In this document: in pieces, positions 36,655 through 48,353 of the stretch
Layout of the letters: the number at the start of each line of letters is the position of its first letter
Numbering within the stretch: the stretch's first letter is position 1
Assembly: GCA_902806565.1 (NCBI GenBank)
Contig: CADCXA010000034.1
Coordinates: 682,001-746,000, forward strand
Origin: Hypoxylon rubiginosum
Taxonomy: Eukaryota > Ascomycota > Sordariomycetes > Xylariales > Hypoxylaceae
Direction of reading: 5' to 3'
Length of the DNA: 64,000 bases
Notes under the pieces: model-generated
What the model was told of the DNA's origin: nothing
Databases searched by the model: none
The model's input: the letters and a program-made list of their open reading frames with translations, nothing else
Translations under genes and position numbers: made by a program

Positions 36655-37722
36655 CTAAACCGCTACCTTTGGCCCCTCAGGAATGAGTGCATACTCTGCT
36701 TGATTTGATTGCTCATAGTCGGCCATATCTAAGGCGACAATGATGCTCTCGCGTACAACCTTTTCCTCGTCGTGAAGGAACCGCTTCAGGATGTCCTCGA
36801 CGCCCTCCTCCTCGCCGAGGCTCCCCAGCGCTTCCGCTGCTTCGTGTCGAACCATACTCGCTTCTTGGAGGTTGCTCAGCGCGGAGGTGAGAGCTGGGAT
36901 CGAGGCTGGATGAGAAAGCTGCCCAAAGACAAAGGCAATTTCGTGACGGAATAGGGCTGACGAGTCTGCGAAACCTTTGGCTAAAGCGTGGACGGCAGGG
37001 ACTGCCGTCGGAAGGTCTGGCGGCGAAGCGAGGTCGCGGAGTGCGAACATAGCGCGGTATCTAAGGAAGAGAGGGAGGTTCGCGTCCATCAACGTCTTCT
37101 CTAGATCTTCGACTGTCTGCTCGGAGTCGGGCATGGGAGGAGCTGGGTCCACGGAAGCGAAATCACTGTTTTCTCTTAGTCAGAGCGTACGAATGCCACG
37201 TAGTTATACTACATATGTAGTTACTAGTTACTAGTAAATAGGATGTGCGCACCTTTGATGTAACTTCTCGGCTTTCCGCTGCGCGGAGTTCTCCCACTCG
37301 ATTCTGTCGATGGCGATCTCACAGGTTTCTTTTACAACCACCTCCTCCCCTTCACGATCTCGGAACTTACGCAGAATGTCCAAGTTCCCATCATTGCCTA
37401 GAGCTCCCAGGGCCTCTGCGGCTTCGTGTCGGCACATGGGGTCTTCTTGCACATCTGCCAGGACTTTCTCGAGGTAGGGGACGGCAGCCAGGTTCGCGGA
37501 CTGGCCGAGGCAGTAGGCCAACTCATGTTTGAGAAGCGCGGAGGGCGACGTAAAGGCAGCCGCGATAGCATCTATAGCTTCGAGAGCTCGATCACCCGTT
37601 TCATGTCGGGCCAGGTGTTTGAGGGAGAAGAGGGCGCGGAATCGGACAGGTAGCGGGGTAGCTTCAGAGCAGAGGGAGTCGCGGAGGTTTGCGATCGTGG
37701 AGTTGTCTGTGTCGGACGCCAT
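36655..37722 (-). CDS. lia1: Deoxyhypusine hydroxylase (HEAT-repeat di-iron enzyme)
   Basis: It hydroxylates deoxyhypusine on eIF5A, the last step of hypusine formation. Exons 37253-37722 and 36655-37165 join over an 87-bp intron (GTGCGC donor, AAACAG acceptor) to 326 residues. The protein has two symmetrical halves of HEAT repeats. The four His-Glu metal-binding pairs are all present: LLKHELAY (H66/E67), MCRHEAAE (H99/E100), LFRHEIAF (H231/E232) and MVRHEAAE (H264/E265). The ATG at 37722 starts MASDTDNST; an open frame continues upstream but has no ATG of family-like sequence. The stop is 164 bp from the rpa12 stop, in convergent orientation. Confidence 0.95.
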
Positions 37723-38042
37723 AGCAAGCGCAGATGTCGGAATTCTTTTAATCGACCGTCGCCTTCGTTGTCGCCCAATTTGGCTTTCCGTCCGCCTCAG
37801 CAAGAAGAATACCTGCCTTGCGACAAAAAAAATTTGGGGAATGGCTCCCACTTTGTTATCGAGTTGCAAGATAACGCAAGTCGCCCCTCTATCGACCCCT
37901 CTGCCCTTTGATGAGTTCTCCGGTCCCGATTTTTTAATTATCATGGGGCGGTTAAAGGTCGGCGAAGTAATAAATCAGGTATATATTTGTAAAGGCTGAG
38001 TCGCCCATCAGTCAGATCTGTCACCCACACACGACTGCTAAT
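37723..38042. other. Promoter region of lia1 and upstream flank of tRNA-Gln
   Basis: About 320 bp with no gene. An open minus-strand frame continues the lia1 frame but lacks conserved sequence. Confidence 0.55.
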
Positions 38043-38114
38043 GGTTTCCTGGTGTAATGGCTAGCACTGCGGATTCTGATTCCGCCAATCTGGGTTCGAT
38101 TCCCAGGGAGACCT
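38043..38114 (+). tRNA. trnQ(CTG): tRNA-Gln, anticodon CTG
   Basis: A 72-nt cloverleaf without intron. The acceptor stem pairs GGTTTCC with GGAGACC. The D stem is GTGT/GCAC, the anticodon stem GCGGA/TCCGC encloses the loop TTCTGAT with anticodon CTG, and the T arm is CTGGG-TTCGATT-CCCAG. The discriminator base is T. It reads CAG codons. Confidence 0.97.
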
Positions 38115-38117
38115 AAA

Positions 38118-38121
38118 TTTT
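38118..38121 (+). terminator. RNA polymerase III termination T-run
   Basis: TTTT begins 4 nt after the tRNA-Gln 3' end, with a stronger 8-T run at about 38144-38151 as a back-up. Confidence 0.7.
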
Positions 38122-38653
38122 AGCTATCTTGTTTCCTTCATTCTTTTTTTTCATTTCACTTCCTTCTAAGCAACCAGGTAGGTAACCTTTCAACCCGCGT
38201 ACCATTTCGGGTACAAAGGAATAAATAATAAGGCAGGTACTAGGTGTGTGTTGAAAATAACTTTCGGTCTAATACGCTAGTCTGTAGATATCTTGCCGTG
38301 TCATATATCATATTTACGTATCTCCCGTACTACTGCACTTATGCGTAACCGTAAATAGGTACTGCGCTAAAAAGGCGAACTCCGCAACCCCGTCATACGG
38401 TGAGTCTTCTCACGTAAACAACGTGATTACAATTACAACTCACTGGATAGATCGAGAACAAGTCCCATTTTCAAGTTGAAATCCGATTCTGGTAGACTTA
38501 GGACTTAGGCTTCATGCTCTCATCTCACTCGCGATTCTCCATAAGGACATGCAAAATGGCTTTACATTCTGCAAATGTAAACAGCAAGCTTATCTGTGCG
38601 TAACACCGCTTCATCCAGCATCCAGATGATAACTAGTTCGAATAACTCACTAT
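38122..38653. other. Intergenic upstream of pdx3
   Basis: About 530 bp with the pdx3 promoter. A short upstream ATG frame at about 38555 (MALHSANVNSK, 14 codons) could be an upstream ORF; its role is unknown. Confidence 0.5.
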
Positions 38654-39382
38654 ATGACTTATGACTTAGTTGCACCAGCGGGTCAAGAAGCTCACGGGCA
38701 GGCAGAGCAATTTACTAAGGGCGTACTGACTCGCCCGGATCTCGACCCGACCTCTCCTATCCGTCAATTTCATAAATGGTTTGCTACGGCACAGCAGTCC
38801 GGCCTTGTTGCACACCCCGAGACGTGTTGCCTGTCGACTGCCTCGCTACCTTCCGGCCGCGTGTCCTCGCGCATGGTCTACCTCAAGGAGCTCGACGCCC
38901 AAGGCTTCGTCATTTACAGCAACTTCGGCACAAGTAAAAAGTCCCAGGACCTCGCCACAAATCCGTGGGCCAGTCTTACCTTTTGGTGGGAGGACCTGGA
39001 GCGACAGGTGAGGGTGGAGGGTCAGGCTAGCAGGCTCACCCGCGAGGAGAGCCAGAAATATTTCGACACGAGAGTCCGTGGCAGCCGGATTGGCGCTTGG
39101 TCGAGTCGTCAGAGCCAGGTCTTGAGGCCGGCTGAGGAGGATGCTGAGGGAAAAGACGACGGACGAAAGATGCTCGATGAGTGGGTCAAGGAGGCTGAGA
39201 AGCGGTTTGAAGAGGAAGAGAACATCCCGGTTCCCGAGTTCTGGGGCGGCTTAAGAATAATACCAGAATCGGTGGAGTTTTGGCAAGGTCGGCCGAGCCG
39301 GTTGCATGATCGATTCGTTTACCAGAAGACATCTGCAGAGGGAGGCGTACATAAATGGAACCTCGAGAGGCTAAGCCCATAG
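38654..39382 (+). CDS. pdx3: Pyridoxamine 5'-phosphate oxidase
   Basis: An FMN enzyme that makes pyridoxal 5'-phosphate from pyridoxine or pyridoxamine phosphate. Single exon, 242 residues. The N-terminal part (LTRPDLDPTSPIRQFHKWF) is followed by the FMN-binding core (SGRVSSRMVYLKELDAQGFV, then YSNFGTSKKSQDL) and RQVRVEGQASRLTREES. The family signature near the C-terminus is complete: VEFWQGRPSRLHDRF, then the ending WNLERLSP. An insert of about 25 charged residues (PAEEDAEGKDDGRKMLDEW) sits before IPVPEFWGG, as in other filamentous fungi. The ATG at 38654 gives a family-like beginning; another in-frame ATG is not needed. Confidence 0.95.
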   Translation: MTYDLVAPAGQEAHGQAEQFTKGVLTRPDLDPTSPIRQFHKWFATAQQSGLVAHPETCCLSTASLPSGRVSSRMVYLKELDAQGFVIYSNFGTSKKSQDLATNPWASLTFWWEDLERQVRVEGQASRLTREESQKYFDTRVRGSRIGAWSSRQSQVLRPAEEDAEGKDDGRKMLDEWVKEAEKRFEEEENIPVPEFWGGLRIIPESVEFWQGRPSRLHDRFVYQKTSAEGGVHKWNLERLSP

Positions 39383-41775
39383 ATGTCACTAGTGCATCTC
39401 GATCTCGATTCACGGTCGACATGCTCTCAACGTCAAGCCAAAGAAACCGGAAACAAATCTGGAAAGGTGTTGAGGATGGATGGTCCATGTTGTTATTCCA
39501 TTGCCTCTCTGTGTTTCAGTTTCTTGGGTTCCTTGTTTCTACTCCTGCCCAACTACCTCATTAGCAGCGCCTCTTTTTCCAATCGCCAGCTAATCAAAAT
39601 CGCAGTCAGACTGAGGCTAGCAACTGACGCGTATAGTTGCCGCCTTGGCCCGAGGCCCCCCTTAACTATGTTTCCCTATTGGGAGAGTTGTCATTCACAT
39701 CAGCATGCAATATATGTCTTGAATATAACCATTTCAAAGATACTTGTATGTATGCTACTACCGCATCTCCGATCCCTGCTAGGTGAGTTGAGCTGCCGTG
39801 CTCGCACTTTATTGCTCAGCGAGAACCGGCTCTCAGTACAGTTACACAGATTTATCGTAGTAGTTCGTATACGTGTGCCAGCATGTCCACGCTAAACTCG
39901 GTATTTTTATCGACTCCATTTCGTTGACAATCCTTTAATTTGTCAGCTATCTTTGCTATAACAGTCCCTGCTCTAAATAAGATTCCTTCAATACACAAAT
40001 GTGCAAGAACTCGGTGATACGCAACGGCCGATAGTGGGCATTCTCAGCTCGATATATTTTTGACCGAGCTGGACCATACATCTATCCCTTCCTAAAATTA
40101 CGTTCTATTTAGACATAATTAAAGAAGTCGAAGCTGCTCATCCTGCATCCTGCAACTAACTCATCCCCTAAGCCGGGACGGGATGTTGGATAGGCATTTT
40201 CTTTTGAATCCTCCAACTACTGGCGCCTCAATTAATGGTGGCGTTGTATAGTTCGCATTGCTGTTCTGACTCAAGCCTCAATGCTGCCGATTGAAGGCTA
40301 CGAGGCGGTTTCGGACTACTAGGTCATCGAGATCTTAGATACAGAGAACCGGCTTGCCCTTCAGCATGACCCAAGCGCCATGATTTTGCCAATTAACTCA
40401 TGATCTGAAGGTGATAGACTACCTGACGAGACCTGCCAGTGAGATTCGCCATGTAAGGGAATACAGAACTTACCGAGGTATATGGATTCCTAGCCAACTT
40501 CGACAAGGTACACCATTGCGCCGTCGACATACGATTGACAAGTTAGACAGATGAGAGGAGTCCTTGATGCTTAACCTTATAATTGTGACTAACAGACGTA
40601 CTAAATTCCAAAAGGATAGCTCCAACGCAAGATATTTACCTAGGTACATATTAAAGCCAGTAGGTGCGCCAAGGGATGCAAGACGGGCGAGAAGTGGTAC
40701 AGATTTCCGTCTACACCATGTGGCTTGAAGATTGGTAGCTATACACACACCTTGATTGCCTTGATTGCGGCCAGGACGAACCGTTTAGGTTTCAGGTTGT
40801 CCAATAGACAGTGGCAATAGGAAGTCTGCTTCCTGTCAAGCCTTATTTAGAAACAACAGCACGACTATCTCTCATAGATCCCGCATACGCGGGATCTTAT
40901 ATTGTAGCCAAGATTATGCCCGTGAATCACACAACAGTGGGCACTCCTCCCAGCCTAGCAACTATAACCATTGGGCCCCTCGACCAAGACCTATACCACG
41001 AGTTGGAACAGCCACCTCCAAGTGAACCGCGTTTGTGTAACTTAGCGGCCAGAGGCTGGCGCACACGCCGCCCGGAATGGCCCAGTACACTGGTGCCCAT
41101 GACGTCGCTACAAGCCTCCCAGCGATAGCTATGAAAGCTATTTCCCGAATGTTTGGATGGCATGCAGTTCGGTAATAGATTCCATGCATATTGTGCGATT
41201 ATCAAGTAGTTCCCCGTCGTCGTACGACCTGCCAGAGGGTGTCTTGCGAAGATATATATGGCTTACCAAGGGCCTAGGATATGTGACGACATCTCACTGG
41301 GCGTAGGAGGTTAGGCAATTGGTTGACCTGTACGATTTTACCTTATTTTCAAACATTATATCAACTCAATAGTCACTATACTATTATATCATCTTCTCGG
41401 CTCACCGACATTAGTCACTAACACATCAAGGTAGACGTCACCGCAAGCTACAGCCCCCTATTAGAGTATGAGACTGATTAGTATAAGGGTTATTCTGCCA
41501 ATAAAATTGGCCCTCTCTATACTTATCGTTCCTCTTTATTCCATTACCACATAACTATCGCCGACTACCTACTAGTTAGCGAAAGGGCTCATTTGTAACC
41601 TCACCAAAATTACAACTTAGCCCCTAAATCGGATTCCAGGGTGTTAAGCGAATTACAGGGGGGATCGGTTCCTCTGGCCAGTCAGCTATAACCTCGGCCG
41701 AGAATACCTACCTAAGTAACTGCAGCGTGCCCTAATCATTGGTGTATCGACCTGTATACATAGCTAGGATCCGCT
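39383..41775. other. Gene-poor stretch of about 2.4 kb
   Basis: No intact gene was found. A perfect hairpin lies at 40876-40897 (9-bp arms AGATCCCGC/GCGGGATCT, loop ATAC). An ACCTAGGTA word lies at 40638-40646. On the minus strand between about 40250 and 40750, protein-like pieces (for example WVMLKGKPVL and DLDDLVVRNRLVAFNRQH) are interrupted by stops, which suggests a decayed gene. The last 200 bases should hold the bZIP gene promoter. Confidence 0.5.
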
Positions 41776-42696
41776 ATGCCATCATCTGACAGGACGGATC
41801 TCAAACGCATTAGGGACAACCAGAGGAGGTCTCGTGCTCGGCGAAGACAATACATCCAGGAGCTCGAGGTGCAAATAGAATCTTACAGGACACGAGGAAT
41901 TGAGGTCACCGCCGAGATTCAGCGAGCTGCCCAAAGAGTCGCGGAACAGAATAAGAAGATGCGGGCACTTCTCAACAGTCTTAGCTTCAGCAACGAGAGG
42001 ATCAGCTACTTCCTCCGAACCGGCAATCTTAACCTCGGTCCCGTTGAAACTACCCCTGGTATAGATCTCCTGTGTGACCATGAGGGTGCGGCTGCGGCTT
42101 TGGAGCTCCTTTTGACACCTCATCGACCCACGAGCCTCGACTCTGGATCCTATGTCACAGCTTCCTCGACGCCAAGAGCCGTCGCGGATAACAGCGCGCA
42201 TAATGGCATAGCCAGCCTCTTACCAGAGATTCCCGCTGTTGAGCCTGCCGAGCAGGTTCAACTCTCGAGCAACCTAACATTTCCGGTACCGAGTACTTGC
42301 GGTTTTAGCATTCGAGGGATTTCTCACACCTCGCTATCCCGTATGCTTCCAAGTGAACTGGCACCGCATCCACCAGCTCTGGTTGAACCGTCCGACGAGA
42401 AACAGCCTACGAAGGACTTCCAATACGACGGAAGTTTGACCTATCAGTGTGACACGCCTTATGGATACGATTTAAGCGACGAAGATACCATGTCTTACTC
42501 AAGTCTATCTTTTAGCCCTGAGAGTACAGGCTCTGTTTCGGCTGGGAGTATGGCATCGTACAACTCTCGAATCCAAAGCTACGAGCAGCTTGAATACGCT
42601 TCGACTGTGCCATGCGCCGACGGTGACATACGTGACGATGCGATCTCCTTCGACATCTCCCCAAATTCAGGCGGCAGGGTACCTGTTTGGGCCTAG
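41776..42696 (+). CDS. bZIP transcription factor
   Basis: Single exon, 306 residues. The basic region lies at the very N-terminus, LKRIRDNQRRSRARRRQYIQ, with the invariant N-x7-R pair (N15 and R23). A coiled-coil helix follows (to about residue 65), but its heptad positions carry few leucines, so the zipper is weak, as in several small fungal bZIP regulators. The rest is acidic and Ser/Thr/Pro-rich and probably disordered, with possible activation segments (YDLSDEDTMSYSSLSFSP). It probably binds DNA as a dimer in the nucleus. Nearby genes give no hint of its targets. Confidence 0.88.
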   Translation: MPSSDRTDLKRIRDNQRRSRARRRQYIQELEVQIESYRTRGIEVTAEIQRAAQRVAEQNKKMRALLNSLSFSNERISYFLRTGNLNLGPVETTPGIDLLCDHEGAAAALELLLTPHRPTSLDSGSYVTASSTPRAVADNSAHNGIASLLPEIPAVEPAEQVQLSSNLTFPVPSTCGFSIRGISHTSLSRMLPSELAPHPPALVEPSDEKQPTKDFQYDGSLTYQCDTPYGYDLSDEDTMSYSSLSFSPESTGSVSAGSMASYNSRIQSYEQLEYASTVPCADGDIRDDAISFDISPNSGGRVPVWA

Positions 42697-43404
42697 GAGT
42701 GGGTGGAAACACTTGGTAAGTATCTCTTTATAGGAGAAAGGAAGAGCATAGAACCTTCTAAGAGCAATACTCCAACAGTGGTTTATTTAGATTGCTCATT
42801 AAGTCTCTAGCATTCGCATTCCAGAGCTTTCGTCTACCAACACCCGCATTTGGCACTTGACTTCTTGAGACACTATGGTTCTTTGTCTTGCAATTTCTCA
42901 GACAGCTTGTCTGCAAGCAACATGAACGCGAAAGCGAACACTACTACTGCGACTATGGCTGTTTTCAGCGTGAGACCGGGTAGGATCTGGATTGCACAAA
43001 GCTGGATGTCAAGTCTTTGTCCGAAGTTCCTGTTATTTTACGATTGGTAATTAGCACGTCAGATAGATTTTATACCTTTCTAGAACTCAAAGCAATTTTC
43101 CTTATCAAATTGTAGAGAATAGTTGTGTCGCGAATCATTATTTCCTGAGTGATCCGAGATATCTTCACTGGCGATTGCATCGGCTATCACACCGTAACGA
43201 CACCCCTAGAGACGGGAAACTAAGGAGGCCACTCTCGTTCTCGAAAACAACCGCGTGCCGAGTAATCGCGGCGTGAATGCACACTAGCAGCGTCTCCCAT
43301 TGCACACTTCTGGCCCAGGAGGCTTCTCTTCGCAATCCCGTTTCAGCCCGGGGCGTACACAGAACAGGGCACTTGTCCCGCACCGCAACATACCCAGGTA
43401 CACA
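42697..43404. other. Intergenic downstream of the bZIP gene
   Basis: About 700 bp. No gene was recognised; the end should hold the promoter of the large low-complexity gene. Confidence 0.55.
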
Positions 43405-46400
43405 ATGAGCGAATACAACAAGCGTTATGGTGAGAGGGCCGAGTACGGAAGCAGTGTAAGTAACCTATTTCATGACATGGAAGATGTCGTAAGTGCTCTC
43501 GGCGTACACCCGCGCCGTGGCCAGTTTGATTTCGGACCTCTTTAACACCGTGAATATAGAAAATCACCAACCGGTCAACCAAAACTCGGACGAAGCGCGT
43601 CAGGAAACCCTTTAAGGCGACTGCCGTTGATATGCCAGGGTATACTCCAATGATAGAGGCAGGCGACGACGTAGAATCTGATGCCTTCCCACGTCTCCCA
43701 CGTGCCATGGCTGCCATAACCCAACCAGTCTGGAGAAATCGTACCAAGACTCCCTCGAGGAAATTGCCACCCCCCAAGACCCCCAAGAGCGACCCAATCG
43801 AGACTGCGCGTCAACTTTTTATGAGTGTCATAGGCACTGGCACTGGCACTGGCCGGGGCTGGAAACAACCCAAACCCACCCCAAGCAAGTCCAAGCAGAC
43901 GCCGACTCCGGCCACTACTCAAACAAGTGCTGCTCAGGGCGCCTCCCAGCCGGTCACTGCTCCGGCCACTTCTCAGCCGGACATAGCTCCCTCTGGCGTG
44001 AGATACGCAACTGTCAAATCCGAGTTTAAACTACTTGAAATGTTGGAGTGGAATGTAGAAAATCCGGAAGGAAATTATTTCGACCCGGGTAATCCAGGCG
44101 ACCGTTTTAGACGTGTGCTCGGCATAGATGTCCCAGGGCAGCCACCCGGTCTTCCCTTCTTCACGGCTTCCGGACCTATATTTGGGAATACTGATGAGCA
44201 GCCTACTACAACTCCATCGAATACCGGACCACCACCGCAGCAGCAGCAGCCTGCTCAGGGGTCCGCACCGCCGCCTCCACAGCAGACTTCGCCGCAGGAG
44301 GCAGAGGACGAGGAAGAAAACGAGGAAAAAAACGAGGGAGAAAACAAGGAAGAAATTGAGGAAGAAAACGAGGTTTGGGACGATCCCTGGTTCGGAGAGC
44401 ACCGAGAGATGCTCCACGTCAACTCAGCATTTCAGAAGGTCGTCAGAGACTGCGAGGAATACTTCACGAAAACCGGAGGTTTCAATGGCACGCAGGAGGA
44501 GTTGCAGCAAGGGCGTAAGTTCCTCGCGGACGGACTCGCCGCGGTCGGCCTCGGAGCCGTGGCGTACCGGTTCAGGAAAGTGAATGGTGATTTCAGATCT
44601 ACAGCTGGTGAGAGAAAAAGATGGCCCCTCTATCCGACCCTTGTGATTCCGCATCCGGAAGGTTGGGCGCCTTATGAATTGTTCATGCACCCCGGCTGGG
44701 ACGATATCAAACGGATGTGCAATGGTGGTGTTGCTCCATGGGAAACCCGAACGAGACCAGCCAGTCACACATTCGTAAGGCTGGCAGGTGGCGGTGGCGC
44801 TCTTACGGAGTACTGTGGAGACAGCAACGGTGACGTCGATATCGACGACGATAATGACGACGGTAACGACGACGACAACACGCCTTTTGGAAATCTTCGA
44901 GGTGGCGCTGCTACGGACCCTAGCGAGACCCGAGCCATGAAGCTGGAGGATCGGAGCGGCATCCGGTTCTCCAAGCCAAGAAGGGAATGGGGGTTTCTCA
45001 GGAAAAATACAGATATGGAGGTGTCGCAGCTGCCTGACTCTATCGAAGAGCTTCCTAGAAAGGGGCCTTTGATGTATCCCGACGTGGACATGGACGACGA
45101 GTTGAGAGATAGTCACCGACAAGATTTTAAGGGCCTCCTGGAAATTTTCACTCCCATGTATGAAAAGGCCAAGTCGAATGATGTCGATGACCTCCGTCAG
45201 CAGCTCGAGAATACTAGGACCTCGACAGATGCAGCCATGCTTGAAATCCAAACCTTCAAAGTGAGCTACATCAGATTGAATGAAGAGAATGGGGCCCGAT
45301 TTCAATTTACTGGCAAGTCGAAAGGGAGCGAGGCATTTGGCGAGGTGCTGCACTATGCATTCTCCTTGAGAATGTGGCGCATCATCCGGCTCCTCATCAC
45401 GAGGCAGCTTTTTGAGTTGGACGACATCAACATCGTGCCACTGCTGCAGGAGGAGAAGCATTTCCTCCAAGCATTGAGATCCCACGAGAACATCTGGGAG
45501 GAGTACGACTCTTTCCGCCGCTGGAATTGGTTGTCGAACTTAGACGCCATACAGAGAGCCGAGGATCGGATCCAATTACGGAAAGACCTGCAAGATTTTT
45601 GGCAAGGTAAGATTGATGAAATCGACGGCGTGAGCGCGGTGCTCCAGAAAAACGGCGCGGAGGCGTACGACGGACTTGGACAGGAGTTGTTCAAAGGCAA
45701 AACTCTGTCGATGCGTCTGGGCACCAAAGATGCTCAGAAGGACGCTCAGGCTAAGGCTAAGGAGACTAAGGCTAAGGAGACTAAGGCTAAGGAGACTAAG
45801 GCTAAGGAGACTAAGGCTAAGGAGACTAAGGCCAAGGAGGCCAAGGAGAAGGAGGCCAAGGCTAAGGGTGCGAAGGAGGAGGAGGCCAAGGATAAGGAGA
45901 CCAAGGATAAGGGTGCGAAGGAGGAGGCCAAGGATAAGGAGACCAAGGATAAGGGTGCGAAGGAGGACCTTAAGCATTTAAGAAACTCGATGCTCGAATG
46001 GCTTCACAAAACCCGCGCCGCGTATGCGGAGGCCATGGCCAAGTTACAGGGCGAAAATGAAGCTCTCGATGCTGGCGACCCTGCAGACCGCGGGGCTATC
46101 CAGATAAACAACGTCGACATTATGGCCAAGAACCAAATACTGTGGGCGTTGGACGTGGAGATCGAGAACGTCTTTACCGACGACCCGCTCGGAAAAGACC
46201 ATATAGGCCAGGGGACGGAAACGAAATGGAGCTTGCCGCCACCTCGCGAGGTCTACAAGAACACCAAGGAGATCGAGGGTAGAAAGAAGCTGCCTACCAA
46301 CGTCACAAGCCTGTATCCCAGTCAGCTTACCGGCAACCGCCCGCAACCAAGGCTGAGCAAGATCATCGTAGGTGGACCTCCCAACATGGGTAGGGATCTT

Positions 46401-48353
46401 CCCGAGTCTACGGGTAGTATGCCAGTTAATCTATTCGGCGGACATGGCAAGGCGCACCCACAGCCAGCCGCACCACCTGCACCGAAGCCAACTTTCCCTG
46501 AGTCGAAGCCAACTGCCCCTGGATCGAAGTCACCATTTGGAAAGAAGCCACCCGCACCACCTTCACCGAAGCCAACTGCACCTGGATCGCAGTCGTCCCT
46601 ATTTGGAAAGAAGCCACCCGCACCTGGATCGACGCCATCTTCACTTATAACGGGACCACGTGTTCCGAAAAGCTCCAGAAAATGGACATTGTCCGAACTG
46701 ATTGAGAAACAGGGCATGGTTGCGTGGATAGATAGCGTGTTGTCTCCGATAGGCCGCGAGTACACTGAGGAAGAATTAGAGGCCGGCTACTTCGAAGCCG
46801 TTCATGCTGCGGCCAAAAATGAGGTTGGGGATGTCCAGGTGAACATGGCGCAGTTTGAGAACGACGCCATGAAGACGTTCCTAACCGACCCCGTCACGCT
46901 GCTCCGGAACATGGTCGACAAGAAAGACCCGGAAGACCTGATCGCGCAGAGATGGTCGAACATGTTCGGCCAGGCGTGGAAGTATTACGGGTTCGACAAG
47001 AACAAGGAGATCCCGAGGGTGTCGAACTGGGAGTGGCCCGATTTCGAGTATCTGTCGGTGAATGCCGAGAGTACATTCAGGACGAGGGCGGGTCCGAAAA
47101 ATGTGGCCGGCCAGTGGAGAGAGTACGCGGATGCGCTCGTGACCGCGCAGGCGAGAGAGCTGCGCCAAAACGGCATCCCATGGTCCGTGCAGGTTGTGAA
47201 GGACGGATCGAGGTACATGTCTTTCAAGAAGGGAGACTACAAGCCGAGCTTCCACCTCGAGTGGTACGTCTATTCGTGGGCCAGGTTATTCTTGGGGAAT
47301 ATAGAGACACGTGCGGGGAAGGGCCTGAAGGCGACTCCCGGACAGAAAAGCTATCCTCACGCATGGACCGTTGAGGAACTACAATCGATAACCTTTGAGC
47401 AGTATCGCGACACGCTGCCAATAAACCTACGGGATGATGAGGATTCTGTCCGGAGAACCTTTGATATCATCAAAGCGAACGTGGGCTCGCTCCTGAGACA
47501 ATATAAGAAGAACCAAGGCCCTCCTCCTGCTACCCCCAGCAAGAGCCAAGGCAGCAAGGTCTGGCCGGTGCTGCAGCCGAACTTCGGCGAGCCGGTGCAG
47601 TGGGCCCCGCCGCCGGACTCCAAGCAGCTGCGCCAGTGGAGCCTGGAGGACCTGCAGACCATCACGTTCGACCAGTTCTTCGAGTCCCTGCCGCCGGCGC
47701 ATCAGGCCGACAGGGCGGCGGCCCAGCAGAGCTTCAAGACGATCCAGGACGCGGTGGAGATGCTGGACGCCGCCGGGGGAAAAGGGAAAAAGGGGGATAA
47801 GAAGAAGAAGAAGAAGGAGGAGGAGGAGGAGAAAGGAATAGGGCACCCCAAGAACTGGACCTGGGCCCAGTGGGCCGAGCGCGACTACGACGGGTACTTC
47901 GCGGCGCTGACCCCGGCGGAGCGGAAGGACCCGCTGCAGGCGCTGCGGGACCACGCCGACTGGCGGCGCGCGGCGCTGCAGCTGTCGCTGCAGGGCGGCC
48001 ACAAGACCGGCGTCAAGACCTCATCTAAGAAGCGGGGCGCCGGCGCGGCGGGGCTGGACGGGGGCGGGGGCGGCGGGGGCGGCGGCGACGGCCCGCCCAG
48101 CAAGAAGAAGAAGAAGACGACGACGAAGGCGACGAAGGCCCCGGCCAAGAAGCAAGGCGGAAAATCAAAATCAGAGCTCGACGGCTGGGAGGACCTGCAG
48201 TACCTCCTGACCGTCTTCTACTTGACGGACCTGTCCAGCCACGTCCTGAACCAGGCCGACCCGCGCCGGTTCCCGCTGGCGGTAGACCCCAGCAGAGGTC
48301 GCACGCACTTCCCCGTACCGTACAGGGATGAAGTCGGAAGTCTTAGTCTTTAA
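43405..48353 (+). CDS. Large low-complexity protein with W-x-x-x-[EQ]-[LW] modules, unknown function
   Basis: A first exon 43405-43455 (MSEYNKRYGERAEYGSS) joins in phase over a 104-bp intron (GTAAGT donor, AATATAG acceptor) to 43560-48353, giving 1,614 residues. Without exon 1 the frame has only an internal ATG at 43632. The order along the protein is: basic N-terminus; Pro/Thr/Gln-rich part; an acidic Glu/Asn run (44300-44370); a mostly globular middle; a Lys/Glu/Thr/Ala repeat tract (45756-45960); a proline linker with repeated PxPKPTAPGS units; then about four related modules beginning WTLSELIE, WTVEELQSITFEQYRDTLP, WSLEDLQTITFDQFFESLP and WTWAQWAERDYDGYFAAL; and a lysine- and glycine-rich end. 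I recognise no family. It could be a nuclear or scaffold-type protein. Confidence 0.7.
45756..45830. repeat. Five perfect copies of a 15-bp coding repeat
   Basis: GCTAAGGAGACTAAG is repeated five times without change (encoding A-K-E-T-K). Degenerate copies (AKEAKEKEAKAKGAKEEE and similar) continue to about 45960. The perfect copies imply recent slippage, so allele length probably varies. Confidence 0.85.

Noticed and set aside
40811..41128. 105-residue frame as a gene
   Set aside because: No motif, no splice context and low-quality composition in a gene-poor gap.
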